Shown here one piece after another: positions 14,301 to 14,570 of a DNA stretch of 14,570 nt. How positions within the stretch are numbered: position 1 is the first letter of the stretch; every line of letters starts with the position of its first letter. The position numbers and the translations under genes are program-made. Source of the DNA: CALKHT01 sp964511575 (GTDB taxonomy: Bacteria; Planctomycetota; Phycisphaerae; Phycisphaerales; Phycisphaeraceae); NCBI GenBank assembly GCA_964511575.1, contig CAZEFM010000101.1, forward strand, positions 1 to 14,570. Reading direction: 5' to 3'. The notes beneath the pieces are model-generated. The model worked only from the letters and a program-made list of their open reading frames with translations. It was not told the DNA's origin and ran no database searches.

Positions 14301-14497
14301 ACATCGTTGGGACCGGGAGTGGCCGGGGGCGGGGTGGGGCCGAGCCAGTGTTGGCCGAACTGGTAAAACCCGCCATTGGGATCCATCCAATACCACTCGT
14401 CCGCATGCGCGGCCGTCGCCATCGTGGAGGTCATGACCGCCGCGACGAGGCAAGCCATTCGGCCTGTCCGTTTTCTTTGCACCGTCCATCCTGTCAT
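11393..14497 (-). CDS. PEP-CTERM surface protein with T5SS/PEP-CTERM-type repeats
   Basis: The 1034-residue product starts with a signal peptide (basic QRKRTGRM, hydrophobic ACLVAAVMTSTMATA, likely cleavage after AHA at 32). Next comes a module seen in many planctomycete surface proteins (GGFYQFGQHW, then a Pro-rich turn and NTDYTVQF). Residues about 162-740 are degenerate repeats of roughly 20-25 residues with the core VG-x-x-G-x-G-T, as in VGKQGTGT and VGSQGTGT, predicting a right-handed beta-helix. The pattern agrees with the T5SS/PEP-CTERM-associated repeat family. GFSPGNSP (900-907) precedes a C-terminal beta domain. The tail is VVPEP (1008-1012), a hydrophobic helix (about 1013-1027) and RSRRSRR, the tripartite PEP-CTERM signal recognised by exosortases. 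It is therefore predicted to be exported and surface-attached or incorporated in matrix. No exosortase lies in this window. ATG 14497 is set by GAGGAGGG just upstream; 14524 would fall within the -10 box. Confidence 0.93.
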   Translation of the reverse strand: MTGWTVQRKRTGRMACLVAAVMTSTMATAAHADEWYWMDPNGGFYQFGQHWLGPTPPPATPGPNDVVHFILNTDYTVQFLAPAVAQRMLVHHGTVQLNLISSYHLMDSDNPSLVLGLLPGSSPALAISNGTLVTNGAVLADAPSSNVVLQLSNTTWTNENSAIVIGGHGTALAIVDSPVINNTSTILGDTITGSGTLLVQSNQWMSVGMTVGKQGTGAVQVFSGATLRGMGNTIIGDQVTSDGRINVIAGTYQNVGGSVVVGKLGDGNLSLTSSTGNSIGMRIGDGTTGHGEVSLTASNWQNIGDLTLANQGQATLQLTQSTFNNLGHATIASHGEATVNLLANSSFSSTNTTLAAKASGNANLSLSDSQWVTSQTLIVGEMGTARITLTGNSSMQSHEAFVGRQANSDGQVRVNHSQWDAGENLIVGESGKGEVTAINNATLSARNAQLGLYSQGEGTITLQLSKWEDAERIEVGSQGTGTLNVHAQSTLTAQTIIVGKQGTGTLELDLNSQVTADTIILSDTENASGTLRIQPFGAMLTAGQIIVGEKGIGTLEINAGQVTADEIIVSRHGSASGTVQISGAMVTAGPLIVGGASGSTGTMLMNKGATLTATIVVVGDQGTGTFHAQDNAQVTSERLIVGREDNLNSGSVTIDGSTWTNALDIVVGESADGWMTLNNSNLTTHMLSLGKRGFGSVTLQAQSQVTTQWLEIGLNGDAELTMVDNSSLSAHEITVGRSGATAEPTSRILAENSHLVADRLNVRDSGFVDVRGGTLLLQGQNNIGLFVYDDARIDIDNADVRIHGAHNTGQFNVQGSIEFSAPLFNEGAVTLDARWLRGGIVMTEYGSIDIATDMRFERYNASDTLINNGVITSAGTTSFLLPVSGAGTFAGSGTFVFHNGFSPGNSPASVRFDADVAFADSNLLTMELHGLLAGSEYDQLVITSPAGITFGGWLEVQLSEDFIPSLGDQFTLFQFSRSTGTFDMIVLPNLGPLWFDTSELYTTGRITVVPEPTTAALLSLAALALIARSRRSRR
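12278..14014 (-). repeat. Coding repeat array in the PEP-CTERM gene
   Basis: This stretch encodes about two dozen degenerate beta-strand repeats (residues about 162-740). Some DNA-level similarity remains. GTGCCTGTGCCCTG occurs at 12624-12637 and 12984-12997, and CTGTGAGCGTCG at 12661-12672 and 13021-13032. Both pairs are offset by exactly 360 bases, that is 120 residues or about five repeat units. This hints that a five-unit block was once duplicated. Most other units have diverged. Confidence 0.7.
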
Positions 14498-14502
14498 TGA
14501 TT

Positions 14503-14510
14503 CCCTCCTC
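14503..14510 (-). promoter_or_regulatory. Ribosome binding site of the PEP-CTERM gene
   Basis: On the minus strand GAGGAGGG (14510-14503) lies 5 bases before ATG 14497. It is the strongest Shine-Dalgarno match near this gene and decides the start over the in-frame ATGs at 14524 and 14521. Confidence 0.75.
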
Positions 14511-14519
14511 GGCATTTTC

Positions 14520-14540
14520 ATCATACCGCCGGTCCGGCGG
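14520..14540 (-). promoter_or_regulatory. Candidate -10 box with adjoining palindrome (possible operator)
   Basis: On the minus strand TATGAT (14525-14520) matches five of six -10 positions. It would start transcription near 14513, giving a short leader that contains the ribosome binding site. Directly upstream lies the perfect palindrome CCGCCGG-N-CCGGCGG (14526-14540), occupying most of the -10/-35 spacer. The hexamer at -35 (GCGGCA, 14548-14543) is weak. A weak -35 and a palindrome within the core promoter would fit control by a regulator, but GC-rich palindromes also occur by chance. Confidence 0.4.
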
Positions 14541-14570
14541 CGTGCCGCATTAATTGCCCAACATTTTTCG

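Noticed and set aside
1..14570. Possible mobile element, defence island or biosynthetic cluster.
   Set aside because: No transposase, integrase, toxin-antitoxin, restriction, CRISPR-associated or megasynthase motifs were seen in any frame. Most genes are housekeeping.

Overview
The window is GC-rich bacterial chromosome with tightly spaced genes on both strands. The best taxonomic guess is a planctomycete, probably of the Phycisphaerae type. The reasons are a large surface protein built from T5SS/PEP-CTERM-type repeats with a PEP-CTERM sorting tail, an archaeal-style phosphohexomutase, a stand-alone bacterial beta-CASP metallo-hydrolase, and GC-rich intergenic hairpins. This placement is inference; no rRNA or tRNA gene is visible in the window.

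Layout, left to right. At 3-726 (+) there is the 3' end of a small membrane protein and a 114-residue helical protein, both unrecognised. At 928-1353 (+) lies a GlcG/HbpS-like (DUF336) protein followed by a hairpin terminator. At 1507-3998 (-) come a SpoU/TrmH-family RNA methyltransferase and then a GT4/GT5-like glycosyltransferase with its own candidate promoter and 5' leader. A divergent intergenic region at 3999-4130 holds a degenerate inverted repeat. It is followed by a beta-CASP metallo-beta-lactamase-fold ribonuclease-like protein (4131-5528, +). At 5560-8594 (-) are serA (D-3-phosphoglycerate dehydrogenase) and, upstream of it on the same strand, hemL (glutamate-1-semialdehyde aminomutase), probably co-transcribed in the order hemL-serA.

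The stretch 8595-9189 has no intact gene. It contains candidate hemL promoters, two copies of a GC-rich hairpin repeat, and what looks like a frameshifted, 3'-eroded small membrane-protein gene on the minus strand. Next, on the plus strand, come a beta-phosphoglucomutase-like HAD hydrolase (9190-9894), a third hairpin, and a phosphoglucomutase/phosphomannomutase-family enzyme (9974-11377). The window ends with a convergent 1034-residue PEP-CTERM surface protein (11393-14497, -), whose promoter region carries a perfect short palindrome.

The genes do not form one pathway. Most are housekeeping functions: serine and tetrapyrrole synthesis, RNA modification and turnover, and sugar phosphate and glucan metabolism. 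The glycosyltransferase, HAD phosphatase and phosphohexomutase share a sugar-phosphate theme. No defence system, mobile element, CRISPR array or secondary-metabolite cluster is supported. The points most worth a second look are the decayed gene with its hairpin repeats at 8793-9145, the repeated TACACT boxes set 7-8 nt before ATGs that lack good ribosome binding sites, and the repeat architecture and promoter palindrome of the PEP-CTERM gene.
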